From Asterella californica (lineage: Eukaryota; Streptophyta; Marchantiopsida; Marchantiales; Aytoniaceae): DNA of 64,000 nucleotides. The stretch is from the NCBI GenBank assembly GCA_036924285.1, contig JAYKYS010000007.1, positions 14,694,001 to 14,758,000 of the forward strand, given 5' to 3'. Shown in pieces: positions 47,113 to 59,000 of this stretch. Numbering within the stretch: position 1 is the first letter of the stretch; each line of letters opens with the position of its first letter. Below the pieces are notes generated by a model. That model worked only from the letters and a program-made list of their open reading frames with translations. It was not told where the DNA came from and searched no databases. A program made the position numbers and the translations under genes.

Positions 47113-50100
47113 CTAAAATCGGCTAAGCCAATCGACGTCGGCTATTCTACCTGATGAACCTCGTCCAAAAGATCCACATCTGCCAGCAATTCGGCTACTG
47201 AAAAGAGGACCACTGAAGGAGCCCTTGCCACCTGATCCACCTCTTGAATGGTGCCTTGATCCACCTGATCTTTTCGATCTTCTCGATCTCGACTTCTCTT
47301 TGCTTTCTTGCAGTTTCGTCTTTGGACGTGCAATGATAAGATGACCAATGTTGCGGCGGCAGAAGGGACAAGAAGGAGGTGGGGAGTACGGAATTGCTGG
47401 ATTTGGTTTACTGTGGCAACACAAGTTGAGAGTGCAAGTGGCACACATCTGATGCCCACACTCTTTCACCTCAATAGTGCAAAACTGCTCGAAGCAAATA
47501 CAGCAAACTTCTTCGACTCCCAAACCTCCCGTCTGTAAATCAGAAACAAACACACTCTTCGTTAGTAGTTCGCAACTGCATCAAGTTTCCTGTACCAGTA
47601 CCCTCCCCTGCTTCTGACAGAGGAAAGAAGCAACTAACTTATTTCCATCTTATGCGTGACAGCGTGAGTTTCAAGCAACCATAACACCACAGTCGACGTA
47701 AGTAGCAATAGTGGCAACAAACTTTCATCCCACCTCCACCGCTCTCACTGGCCAAGCGAGTAGACATCTGAATAATTAATTCTTGCAGGCGGAAAACTAA
47801 ACAGAAAGTACACTCTCGTAGCACTATCCTGCGAAAATGGACTTCCCGTCCACTGCCTCTTCAAAGAGCAAGCGAGCAGCTATATGTTCCATCAATTCCA
47901 CTGACTTTTGCTCAAGAAGCACCGAAACTGTTCTCACTTTTCAAACCGTATCTATGGACCACCTATGCTGCTGGAAGACGAGCCCGAGGAGGAACTTGAT
48001 TGACATGCCTGTAGTTAACTCAGTTACCTCAATAGGAGCATCGGCTGTGGTGTCCTTGGCTGCTTGGAATCCTTCTTTCTTGTCTTCCTCTTGTTTTGAT
48101 GCGGCAGGAGGGAGGGAATCTTCATCTGGCTCTGGAGCTGATAACACGGCCGCTAACGTCCTTCTCTTCGTTTGGCCTTTAGACTTTGCTGTCTGCGCAC
48201 GACTAGCAGCTCGTGAAGACATCTCCCGGTCGCGCTCATCGTTGGCCTGAACCAGGGCAGCCTCCAGCAACGTTTTGGCTTCCGGCTCAAGTTCGCTTAT
48301 GAACTTCCAGGGTGATGGCCACACCAGAGGCTCAGCTGCATTTGGATTTAAGATCGCAGCACACGCAGTGTTGTTGTACTTCAACGCTATGCCATACGAA
48401 GTGTACCTGAGCAGCGAACAACGACATACATCATCCAGTTTCAGCACAAAAGGATACACTGCCTTTGCAGATTGATAGGCCAGAGTAAACGAGAAAGCTA
48501 GAAAGCCAAGCGCGATATGATACTATCATGCAGTGAATATGAGATTACATGAGAAAATCAAGATAGCTTACCCGGTGAGGTCCCGCTGAGACCGATCAGC
48601 TCCCCACGCCAGAAGCTCCCGCACACACTCCAAAGAGCCTCCACGAGCGGCGTAGTGTAAGGGCGTGCTGCCGTGCCCAGGCCTGCTCCAAACACAGGGA
48701 GGTACGCACGACATGGCGGCCCTGTTCCATTAAAAAGCCATGGTTTGGCCAACGATATTTCCTCTCCTTTCGTCTTACTCGTTAACTGTGCAACTAGTGA
48801 AGTGAATTTAAGTTATTTTCTACCTGCCATACCTACTCCTCAGCTGAAGGTGGTTGATTTTCGTTCTCGCTGATTACCGAGAGAGAACCAACTAATCTCG
48901 AGGAGGTAACACACCCTCAGAAAAACAGTGCTTTCATTTGGCATCTTGACGCTACATTAAATATCTGTTGCTATTTGGGTGGCACAGACTTTATACTGCA
49001 TTGGCATCGGACGGCTGAACGATCGACAAGAAACGTTTATTCCGTTCAAAATCTGCTGGTTCGACCGACAGCAACAAGAAACTCTACGCTATTTCTGTAC
49101 TGATGTTACTGACGAGTTGTTACTAGCTATCTGAGATACACTCCTACTTGTTGGGGCTGATGGATAAGAAGAATATAACAGGCTGCGACCAGCTCGCGTT
49201 CTCTAAACGAGCAGACACGAATCTCTCAGCGAAAGCATCGTATATTTCTTCCCTTTTCCCACCAATAATCTTTCTCCCGAAAAAGAAGAAGGAGAAACGG
49301 TTGATTAAACGGTTGATAGGACACATACCCGTTGCCAGTTGTGGTCGTAGTGGCCGACACGAGCGCTCCACTGTCGAGCAGAAGGCGCAGTACACCGACA
49401 TGGCCTTGCCTGGAGGCCATGTGCAAGGGGGTGATCCCATATCCATCTCGTACATTCACAAACCTCACGAAGCCCCACGAATTAGCCACAGGGCCTTGCC
49501 CAGCAGCGCCAAGTATCCGACGAACACACTCGATGTGACCACCTCGGGAAGCATAGTGTAAGCAAGTCCTTGCTCGAGTGTAATCGAATGCTAAAACCTG
49601 TTTAAAAGAAGCAAACGCACTGCAGCTCTCAGTACGACAAATTCAAGGGGTGCGGGTCCCAAGGTACCTAAGTTCAAACCTTTCACCGGCTATGGAGAAA
49701 AAGTTAGTAAGGCCAACAACCAACACCAATGGTAAAGTGAGAACTACTTCGAGAGAAAGACAGGGGCTCACGTTGGCACCAGCTTCCAGCAGAGGCCCGA
49801 TGCAAGCCCAGCGTCCAGATTTGCATGCCAGCATCAAAGGAGTCTGCATATTCCGAGAAGTGACGGCGAATCCGTGTCAATAGCTGATCTATCAGTCTTC
49901 CATGCGTAGCTGACTCCCTCAAGACGAAAGCTCAAGTTCGGGCATATTACTACACTGTACAAAGTCGGTCGAATCAAGTACGGGAATCAACTTTGACCAA
50001 CATATTCCTAACACCCACTCACCTGCCCAGAGCTGTTCAAAACGTTCACCTGCGCGCCTCGCTCCAACAGCATCTGCAGAATCTGTGATCATGACAAGTT

Positions 50101-51253
50101 ACAAGTCGTTACGCCTTCGATACACTTCACAAAAGTCACCCCAAGTACATGCAGGTTTTCCTCCGCACTTAATTTGTCAGAGCAGTCTCCTCAAATGTAC
50201 GCAAACGCACTCCTTTCACATAAGCTTAACGCAACTGAGCCTTGAAGAATGTCTTTCCTGTGCTGCTGATCTTCAAGTCTGGTGAAATCATCAGTTGTGG
50301 ATGGATTTTTTGTGTAGTGTGGTGTACATGTGCAGACCCGCGCATGTACACAATACACATGTACTCAATGACTACCTCCTTGCGCGGAGTGAAAATAGTA
50401 TGCCAACCAGATTAATGTGCCCACTTCGATTGAGTTAAATCTTGAGCGGACTGGCTGCGATAAGCGCAGCCTTGTGAACAATATTCTCGTAGTGTGTGTC
50501 AGTCGCCAGTGGCAACCGAATCACACACTACGAGAATTTCACCTGCTGGAAACCCGGTGTCGTCACTGCCGTGGCGTAAATTCTCACACTACAGCGTGAA
50601 AACTGAGGCGACTTGCTTGACTTGACGCCTCGACTTTCATGTCAACGCAACATGTATCATGTGTGGTGACGTAATGAACGAATGAATCAGGCCGTTATTA
50701 GATCGACATCAGTCAGAAATCTATCCCGTGAAAACTTCATGACTGCCCGAAACGCGAGACGCACGACAAATTCCATGGTGTGCTCTCGCACTTCTTGATG
50801 GAAATATGGATAGATTTCACTGAAAGAAACAATGAACGGCGGCTGCACTAGCTCGAGCAGGAGGACACACTGTAAACTTGCCAAAATATTATCAGGCACT
50901 CGGTCTGATATCAGTGGCTGGATGTACCCCGTGGGCTTCAATGTCATGTATCATCTACATCTTCCCTCTCGGGAGAGACATGGAACAAGAGCACCATACC
51001 CGGGGCTCCATTCCCCACGTTACTCATAATAGTTAAACTAGTACTCGAGGTGAGCAGTTGAACATACCTGGAGCTGTCCTTGCTGAGCAGCAAAATGAAG
51101 AGGTGTCAGACGGTCATAGAAAAAACCGGCATCTAGGAGCTTGGGTTCATCTCGTAACATCTGCAGCACGTACTCCGCATCTCCTTCTCGTATAGCCGAA
51201 AACAGCTGCTGACCGATAGTATTCCCGCAGCTGATCCTGAGAGCTTGCCCCAT
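47113..51253 (-). CDS. XB3-like (XBAT): XB3/XBAT-type ankyrin-repeat RING E3 ubiquitin ligase, complete, 7 exons
   Basis: Ankyrin-RING ligases of this plant family ubiquitinate partners in immunity (rice XB3, partner of XA21) and ethylene or root development (XBAT32). Exons, minus strand: 51253-51068, 50082-50023, 49843-49772, 49597-49329, 48682-48572, 48406-48028, 47532-47113. All borders are GT/AG and phases join, giving 498 aa. The start MGQALRISCGN keeps the Gly2 and nearby Cys that suggest N-myristoylation and palmitoylation. Ankyrin repeats follow (DRLTPLHFAAQQGQ, TPLMLACKSGRW, RTCLHYASRGGH, GITPLHMASRQGH, GSTPLHYAARGGS). Then comes the family linker AEPLVWPSPWKFISELEPEAK and a C3HC4 RING (CCICFEQ, CGHQMCATC, CPFCRRN). 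The tail after the RING is unusually basic and Ser/Gly/Arg-rich. Targets are not readable from sequence. Confidence 0.95.
50483..50537. repeat. Perfect 16-bp inverted repeat in intron 1 of the XB3-like gene
   Basis: Arms ATTCTCGTAGTGTGTG and CACACACTACGAGAAT are separated by 23 bp. It could be a small foldback element or a stem in the primary transcript. Confidence 0.7.
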
Positions 51254-54200
51254 TTGTTGTGATCCTTGTGTCGACGTTTCTTCTTTGCGATGAATGTATA
51301 TAACTCTCGATTACTTTCCCTCCTGGCAAGAACCAGTAGCAGCCCCCAATAGCAGACGCCGTGACGGTGGTCGCAGGAACAGTTTGTTCGATTAACTTTC
51401 AGATTATCGACTTCAACACGAGTGTCCCAACGGCTATCCAGATAAGTGTTGTTCGGAAGAGCCTACTGGGTCTAAAAAAGCTATAAATATACCAATTGCA
51501 AAACCGCCGGGGCATGCTGTCACCGAGAAGCTTCAACTTAGCTACTGCCCCGCCCAATCTACTCCTTAACTCAAATTCTCTGCAGAGACTCAGGCATTCA
51601 GCTCAGGCCGAAGTAAAGTTGCAGCAATAGGTCGACACTGCCTGTAATATATCCTATCCCAGGTTCAGGAATTTATCAGGAAGATACCGCTATCAGTTGT
51701 CGAAGAAGTGTGACCTCAAATACAATTGTCGGTGAGAAATCTGGTAACTGTGATGAAGGTCTTGGGGATTTCTTCCAGTACCAAACGAGATGGAAAGTTC
51801 AGTGCCTATCGATTAAGAGATGTCAGGCCGCTGCGATGAAAATCCGCACGGCAAACCTCTTACAGTGAAGTTGAAAGTCTGTCGGTTTGATACTATCGTA
51901 AGCTGGATTTCGCGTTATCAGGCGTGTGAATGTAAGTCAAGAAGGATTCTCGGTGTTGTCTTGGAACTCCTCTTCTCCACCACGGAAATGAATGCTGATC
52001 ATCAACCCTCACAAATCTGGAATCCCGGCTCCCTCCATTTTCTTACCCTCAACGTTGATATTCCCTGTGGCACGAAATGAATCAAAGGTATGAAAGAAGG
52101 CAGCCGTGAAGAAGAGGAACGTTGGGTCTGGTCACTTCGCCAGCGCACTTTACAAGTGTTCCATCTCCGAGACGATAGATTCAGAACGTGGTCTTCGACC
52201 GAAGGTATATCTGAGAGCTCAGTCCAGTGAAGCGGTTTTGGGCAGCACGAAGAGGTAAGGCAAACGGACGAAGGCTGTGCTTTTGTGCGTCTGTGTCACC
52301 GCAGTTGGGATCAGGCTGTACAGACGTACATACAGAATGTTACGTTCATGCAGCGTGTCTCCACAACTACCACAATGGTAGAGTGCAGTGAAGAGACTTT
52401 GACAGATACACTAATGGTATATATATACGCGCACGGCTATTGTCTGCCAGTCAGGGAACTTATCGGCTTTTCCCAGGCGATCCCCACGACATAAATTATT
52501 TCACTGCGTATACGAGCCATCAACCGACCTTTAAAAGGGAGCTCCTACCTACCACCAGTTACCTGGATCCGTCGAAAAGATTTACAGCGTTGGCTATCGA
52601 GAGAAAAGTTCGCGATAGAAGGAAGATGGGGAATGGCGGGCGGGAAAGAGTTAGAGAGGGAGAAGCAGGAATGTAGGGGAAGGAGAGGGAGAAGGTCTCG
52701 TTCTTGAAGAGTTGTACGCTGAAGCAATGAGCGAATGAGTGAGATTTCAAGGACACCCTCCCAGCCAGCCGGCCATCCAGCCAGTATCACCCGCCGCATA
52801 GAATCTTTTCAGCCAGGAGAGCTGCAGTGCAAGCAATCTATCATCTCATCAATCAGTCAATTTAATGAATCTTGATCGATTGTGCAATCAGTTGGAAATT
52901 TAACTGTCGATACTCGACGACTATTCTACTGACAAAGAAGAGTGAGGGATGGAGTAGGCCGCGGCGTTGGCGTCGGGCTTCGCTCCACAGGGAGGGAGTG
53001 GATGGCGGACGAGGCGGAAGATTGGGGGATGGGATCGTGAAACTGAGACGACGTAAACCCCTTTCCTTCCGATGCATCGTCTCGTTTGCGGCTTTTAACG
53101 TCTCAGGGAGCTTGCAGCGTTATGCTACGTGGCGTGACCGCATTGATTAAAGTCGCGGGCCCAACGTAACTTGGATGTCCCTCTGCGCTCCTCGCCTACT
53201 CTGGTCGCGCCACGGCGAGGAGTACTTGCCGGACAAGCAGCCACGTGGTGTCCCACGTCGGGAATTGGGGGCGAGCTCGCTGAGAGAGTTTCAACGACTG
53301 ACGAAATTAGCGCTCTGGTCGCTTTCGTCGCCTTTTTGTGAAATTTGAGATATATTTAGCTCCCGCCTTGTCAGTCTATATTTATGAGGCTCCTCCTCCT
53401 CTTCCTGCACACTTTAAAAGAGCATGTCCGCAGACGCGACAAATTAGTGCTCCCGTGAAGAAGAAAGCTAGCCGCCAACTTCACCGGCGATAACCATTCC
53501 GACGCTGTTCCCGTGAAATATCTGTGAGTGATGGTAACCGACAAAACGGAAGACCTACTGGATACCGCCTAGCGGCCTATGAGCCTCTCCACCGGATCAC
53601 TTAAATGCCTCTGCACCGTAAACAGGCTCGGTAATCAGTCACCTTCTTGGCGTGATGGTTGAAAAAAAACGATAAATGATAAGTTTTCACTCTAAATTTA
53701 TTTCGAGTCTCCTTCGATAAAAGTTCACGCTAAACTTCAAACGCATGACATGATATTCTCTCGAACTGAGAAGAGTGGTTCTTCCCAGACCATTTTCAGT
53801 GTTCGGTAGAGATGGAGGTATTCATCTTCCCGACTCCTTCACCAGGACTTCATCGGCGAGAGGAACTCTCGAATCTTGACAGACTTCACCTGACCGGGGC
53901 CAAATCGAACGTGTTGGGACAGCCTTGAAATGACTGAAATCGTTCCGTCCACGCCGACACTTTTATCATGCACCACGTCAACAAGTAAAAAGGTCTTGGC
54001 TGTAACAGACGAACTAGACCAATCCTTATGCAGTGATCTACGGATTCCGATTTGATACAAAATTCTCTTTTTGCGCGGCTTGTATCTGCATTGCTATACA
54101 ATATGGAGGAATAATTTCATATTAATTCAATCATTGCCATCTCTTATTGTATCGTACATGAGATTTGTTCAGTCGAGTTCAGTGAAGTGACATGCTTGCC

Positions 54201-55883
54201 AGCCATGAATCTCCAAGGATTATGTGAACCGTCATTTATATGATTTGCAGTGACACTCTCAAGGAAGTACGGTTGACAGTAGAAATCATATCCCCCCTTC
54301 AAGTTCCTACTTTTACAGAGTATTCATGAGTTTTATTCTATATATTTTCTGGTCCTAATGAAAAGAGAGCTCTGTGAGTGCCATGCTTGCTTGCTACGCC
54401 CCCGGATCGAGAATGCTCCTCCCGGAGACGTAGGAGGGTGTGAACTCTGGATTTAACTCTAGTTGTATTCTAACCATACTATCAACCTACCGGGAAAAAT
54501 ATATTTATCAATTTTGAATTAGATATGTTGAGAATGGAAGTTTAGAAGACCTCTAATCTAATTTTCTCCCCCACGTGAGGTGGATATCCAGATACTTGAC
54601 ACAAGTTGTTGTTACACATAAGTTGATACAGCAACTAAGAAAATTCTCATGTGTATATGTTTTCCTTTATCATCGTTAAAAAGTAGTTGTTATTTCTTTA
54701 ACTGATGGTAGCACATGTTCATCTGTTGTCAACTACATGGACAGGTTTTGCATCGACTGCAGTTTGCAAGAGTTAACACTAGACCCTCATTATTAATCTT
54801 AATATTCGATATTGTCTAAATTTCTTGATAATGATTACAATTCTCTTATTATTGCTATGAGTTCTTATAATTACCGTTCACTTTTCCAGTAAAGTTATAC
54901 TGAAAAGAATTTATTATCCTTTTTTTTCCTTTCACTTCAGTCTCCACTCCAGTATTTATTCCCATGTCCTCTCTTAGTTCATTTGTTTCTCTTGTACCAA
55001 ATGCATAACCCCGCAATTATATTTGTGCGGCACCTTGTTGTAATCGTGAAGTGGTTGTGATCCATTCATTCATGTATTTTTTTAGTGTGCATAGGTAACC
55101 ATAGATTTTGCAAGATAACAAACAATTGGAAATATGCTATCATCTTCTGCTTTGACTTCACATGCATTTACAAGATCTTATCAGTGTCTCTAATTATATG
55201 GAGAATCACATTTACGGAACGGAAATACGTTACAGAATGCAAGTTACGCAACGTGCGATTCTCCAAGAACGCAAAACACCGCATTTTAGAAAGATGTTTT
55301 GCACATTAAAAGTCAAGTTCTAGCATGCGTAGAAGTGTGAGTTAACCATACAAGTTGTAGTGGTATATATATATATATAAAGTGGTATATATGCAACATC
55401 GTGAAAGTATCATATATGATCCTTGTATTTTAGCGGAGATTAACTGAATTTCTAATTCCTAGCGTAACAATAATCAGAACCGAAACCAGAACTAATCGTC
55501 CTCCTAGGTAATGTTCTCCTTTCACTCTGGAGGAGACGGTAATGATGGACACAGTTCCCGTGATTGTGGAAGTGAGAGCCGTACTGCAGTTGACGACGTC
55601 AAGAAACAAAGTGAGGCCAAAACCGGGAACCCGATAAAACCGAGAAGTCCCGACACCCGTCCGACGGGACTTGTGTCGCTGTCCGACTTCGCTGCAGAGG
55701 TTACAAGCACTAACGAACCAAGAGGACTCGCGATATTCCTGGCTGGCGGCTGCTACTTACAGTAGAGCCGTGGCTAAGAACATTGAGGCTCGATGCACTG
55801 GACATTAGCGGGATGACCTAAAGGGTCGTCGACACAATCAAGAATGAACGAAGGATGCCGGCGGTTCAGCAGCACGTGGAAGT
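51254..55883. promoter_or_regulatory. Upstream region of the XB3-like gene and spacer
   Basis: The leader and promoter of the XB3-like gene should occupy the first part (51.25-53.4 kb, higher GC). From 53.6 to 55.4 kb the sequence is AT-rich with no recognisable gene. A TA run occurs near 55367-55379. An ORF at 55511-55765 (+) is Ser/Asp-rich with no family match. Confidence 0.4.
55869..55883. repeat. SINE target duplication, left
   Basis: GCAGCACGTGGAAGT, repeated exactly at 56061-56075. Confidence 0.92.
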
Positions 55884-56060
55884 AGCCAACAAGCAATAGC
55901 TTGTTGGCTACCCCATCCGCCTGTAGCCCCAGCGGCGTGGGGTCGAGTCCACCTGGCGGGCGGACTCACGCTGTGCAAGGGCAGCAGCATACGGCTGCAG
56001 AAAGCCCCACAGCGAAAAGAGGCCTAAAAACAAATCCAAACAAAAAAAAAAAAAAAAAAA
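55884..56060 (+). mobile_element. tRNA-like SINE with poly(A) tail
   Basis: A 177-bp insertion with a B-box-like GGGTCGAGTCC, a 5' foldback (GTAGCCAACAAGC with GCTTGTTGGCTAC, the first two bases shared with the flank) and a 19-A tail. It is flanked by a perfect 15-bp duplication. This is the classic product of LINE-driven target-primed insertion. The intact duplication and pure A tail point to a young copy. Confidence 0.92.
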
Positions 56061-56075
56061 GCAGCACGTGGAAGT
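56061..56075. repeat. SINE target duplication, right
   Basis: Identical to 55869-55883, directly after the poly(A) tail. Confidence 0.92.
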
Positions 56076-59000
56076 GGTCTTCGCAATCCGGAAACCCATC
56101 GGAGGCGCCGGGAAGACGTCGACTGTCATCATCTGCCTCCACTTTGAAGTTGAGTAAGGACCGCGCTCGAATGTCCTAGAAGACTGTCTTTCTTGATCTT
56201 TCGTGCTACATGCAGATCGACTTGTTTACACACTACTGTGGGGCTTGTCTTGAACAGTGTGTGCGTCTGTGTTTTGTCGTTGAGAAAGGTACAGATGTAT
56301 GAGACGGTAGCATAACAAACATCCTGGAGAATGTTCCCAGGAGAGAAGGCTTTGGTATATCAAGCAGGAAGGACAAAGGGAGGGGCCCGTCCAAGTGCAC
56401 TGCAGGAACGCAGGATATCGAATGTGCGTGCAAAGGTTTCACTTAACATGTCACTTGAGCAGTAGAAACTGAGCTTGGAGTTTTGTTAAAACGTCATGAC
56501 TTTGGGTGCTGATGTTTGTACTCGGTTCTTACTGTTTGGATTTCATTGCTCAGCTGACTGGATTTTTCTCTCCAAATTCATCAAACCTTGAAATTTCAGA
56601 CTACGAGGACGGTAGTTACTATTATAAACGTACCCTATCCGGAAGTGAGTCGGGGAGACTCCTGTTTGTTACTCTAAAACCTTTGACCAAACCTAAGACT
56701 TGAACTTTCACACTCGACAACATATCAACGATAATTTGCTTTTAAAAAGTTCGTTTATGGTTTTGAGTGATTACAAGATCTCTTGTAGATTGCTTGCTTT
56801 AGGGTATTTGGATTTTTCGTAAAGGTAGGATGGTCAATGTATTGGATGGGGTCGAGCAATCCGTTAAAAGGCTGGACTTGAAGCGCATGTGATAACAAGG
56901 ATCATACTTTTACGAATGCTGATGCGAACTGAGTATTGTTGAGATCACGATCGTTGAGTTAGAAGCTGTTCACCGGAAAAAGCATAAAACTTTTTGCTTC
57001 AGCTTAGTTTGTCAGAAAAGTTAAAACTTCGTGACAGAGATGGAAAGTAGCAAAATGTGGTCCGTTTGCGTTTGGCGGTAGATCTTCAAATGTGGCTGTT
57101 GCTTGCTTCTCCAACACTAACTTTTGAACAAGTATTCCTTAAATCTAGGAGGACATTTTCTCGATATCGCAAAAGTGCTACAGTGATGGGAGGTATTTCA
57201 GCTGAGTTAGACTCGTGGTTTGCATGTTGCTCTATACATATTCTAATCGTTATCGCTACTACCGTCATGGTCATGTAAATTGGAAGTTATGAGCTGGCCC
57301 CGCAGACTTTCCTCCCTGAAGGTAGGTACAGGTTTTGACAAAGTTCTCTGTCCATGAGGTGTCTACGGTAACTTCACTTCCCTTGTCGGAGTTGTTTCCT
57401 GTTCACTCTTCCGCCGGAGAGCACCTCTTTCACAGAAACGGTTCCAGTACAAACCGTTTGTATGTCTATGATGGACAGTCCGTTGAAATTTATAACTGAA
57501 GGGTATTCCTTGCGATCACATATAACCAGTCTCGTGTGCTTGAGGGTTGACCTTCAACATTTCATCTCTTCATCGTGACAGGTAAACCACAAATAATCAA
57601 TAATGACTTCTTCTTGTTTGCTCTTGCTGCTGTTATCCACCGACATCTCAGTGATATACCTTCTTAGGTCCTATTGCACTGCTTCATGAGGTACTTAGCG
57701 ATGACTCGTGGTTTCTTCGTCGTTGAGATGTATATGAGGTTTCCGATCAGTAGCAATACCGTTCCATACTAATTTTGTACTAGATGAGAATGCATCAGAT
57801 ACACTTTTGACTAACGTCGTAAATTGGTGGAGACCAGAGACTGGTGATCCTTGAAATGATCCGCAGTGAAGGTCAAGACACTGCTAACGTAAGTCCTAGT
57901 AATTATCACATTATGCAAATGAGACTACATTCCGGTAAGTGAAAACGTCAAACATCGCTGAGCTCCGACGACAACAGCAAAGCTACTACACACAGACGAA
58001 TTGTTCTACATTCAGGAATTTCAGGTATCTCACACATGAAAGTAACTAGTTTAGTACGGGGTGAGAATTGCGGAAGTTTATCAAACTTGCTATAGAGTGA
58101 ACACTCTAGCAAACGTCGAGTGATAACCATGTATTTAAAGTGCATGGTCAATACACATGGGTGCGCCTTCCAGTGTAAGAGCTAATTACGATAAAGACTG
58201 CCCTAGAAATAATAAGGCAAAAATATCTCTTTTGCTTGGAGTGGTTTTAGCACGAATAAGATTCACAATATAGCGAATTTATGATCTGATGATTCTGACC
58301 TGAACGTGTAAACCTTAAGCTCGAAGATCCGCTGGGTTTCGTTTTTTATTTTCATTGGGTTTTCGGTTTTCAGCTTGTGGAAGAGGAAGATCACTACCAT
58401 AGTGCACAACAGGCAGAAGAAGTGGTTAATCCGACTTGCTTGGTTGGGTTGCTATCGTGGCAAGTGAGACACCAACTTTCGCCTGCTTACTTGGAAATGA
58501 GGGCCAACTTGCCCAATTGCAAGACTCTTCTTCGCCATGCTTGCTCGAACTTTTGCTGTGAAAGAGGTCATATGGATCTAGGGTTTAGGGAAAGAGGACT
58601 TCCCCAAGCAAACCTATGAAGGATCCTCTTCAAAGTACATTCGACAGCAACGTCTTAGGAAGTGAGTGGCCGCGTGTCGACATGGCCTCTACAGTGTTCT
58701 CTATTTTCAAGTATCAGCCATGTCGCATTATAAGTCTAGTCCTGGAATTTTCTTAGTGCTTGTGATGGGGAATGTTGCGACACAAGTGCGAGCATTTGAA
58801 CACGTTGCTCCGGTATAAGGCGTGCTGTTCTCCTCATACAGATCCAGCAAGATGTTTCGTTTCCTTCCAAGTTAGTGAACAGGTTAATGATAAAATAACA
58901 AAGATGATTCATCACGAGAAAATTTTCAGGACAGCCTAATACATATGAGCTGGCTTCTGCTCAGCCACAACTCGTTTCCATGTCCTACAGTTGACTTCGA

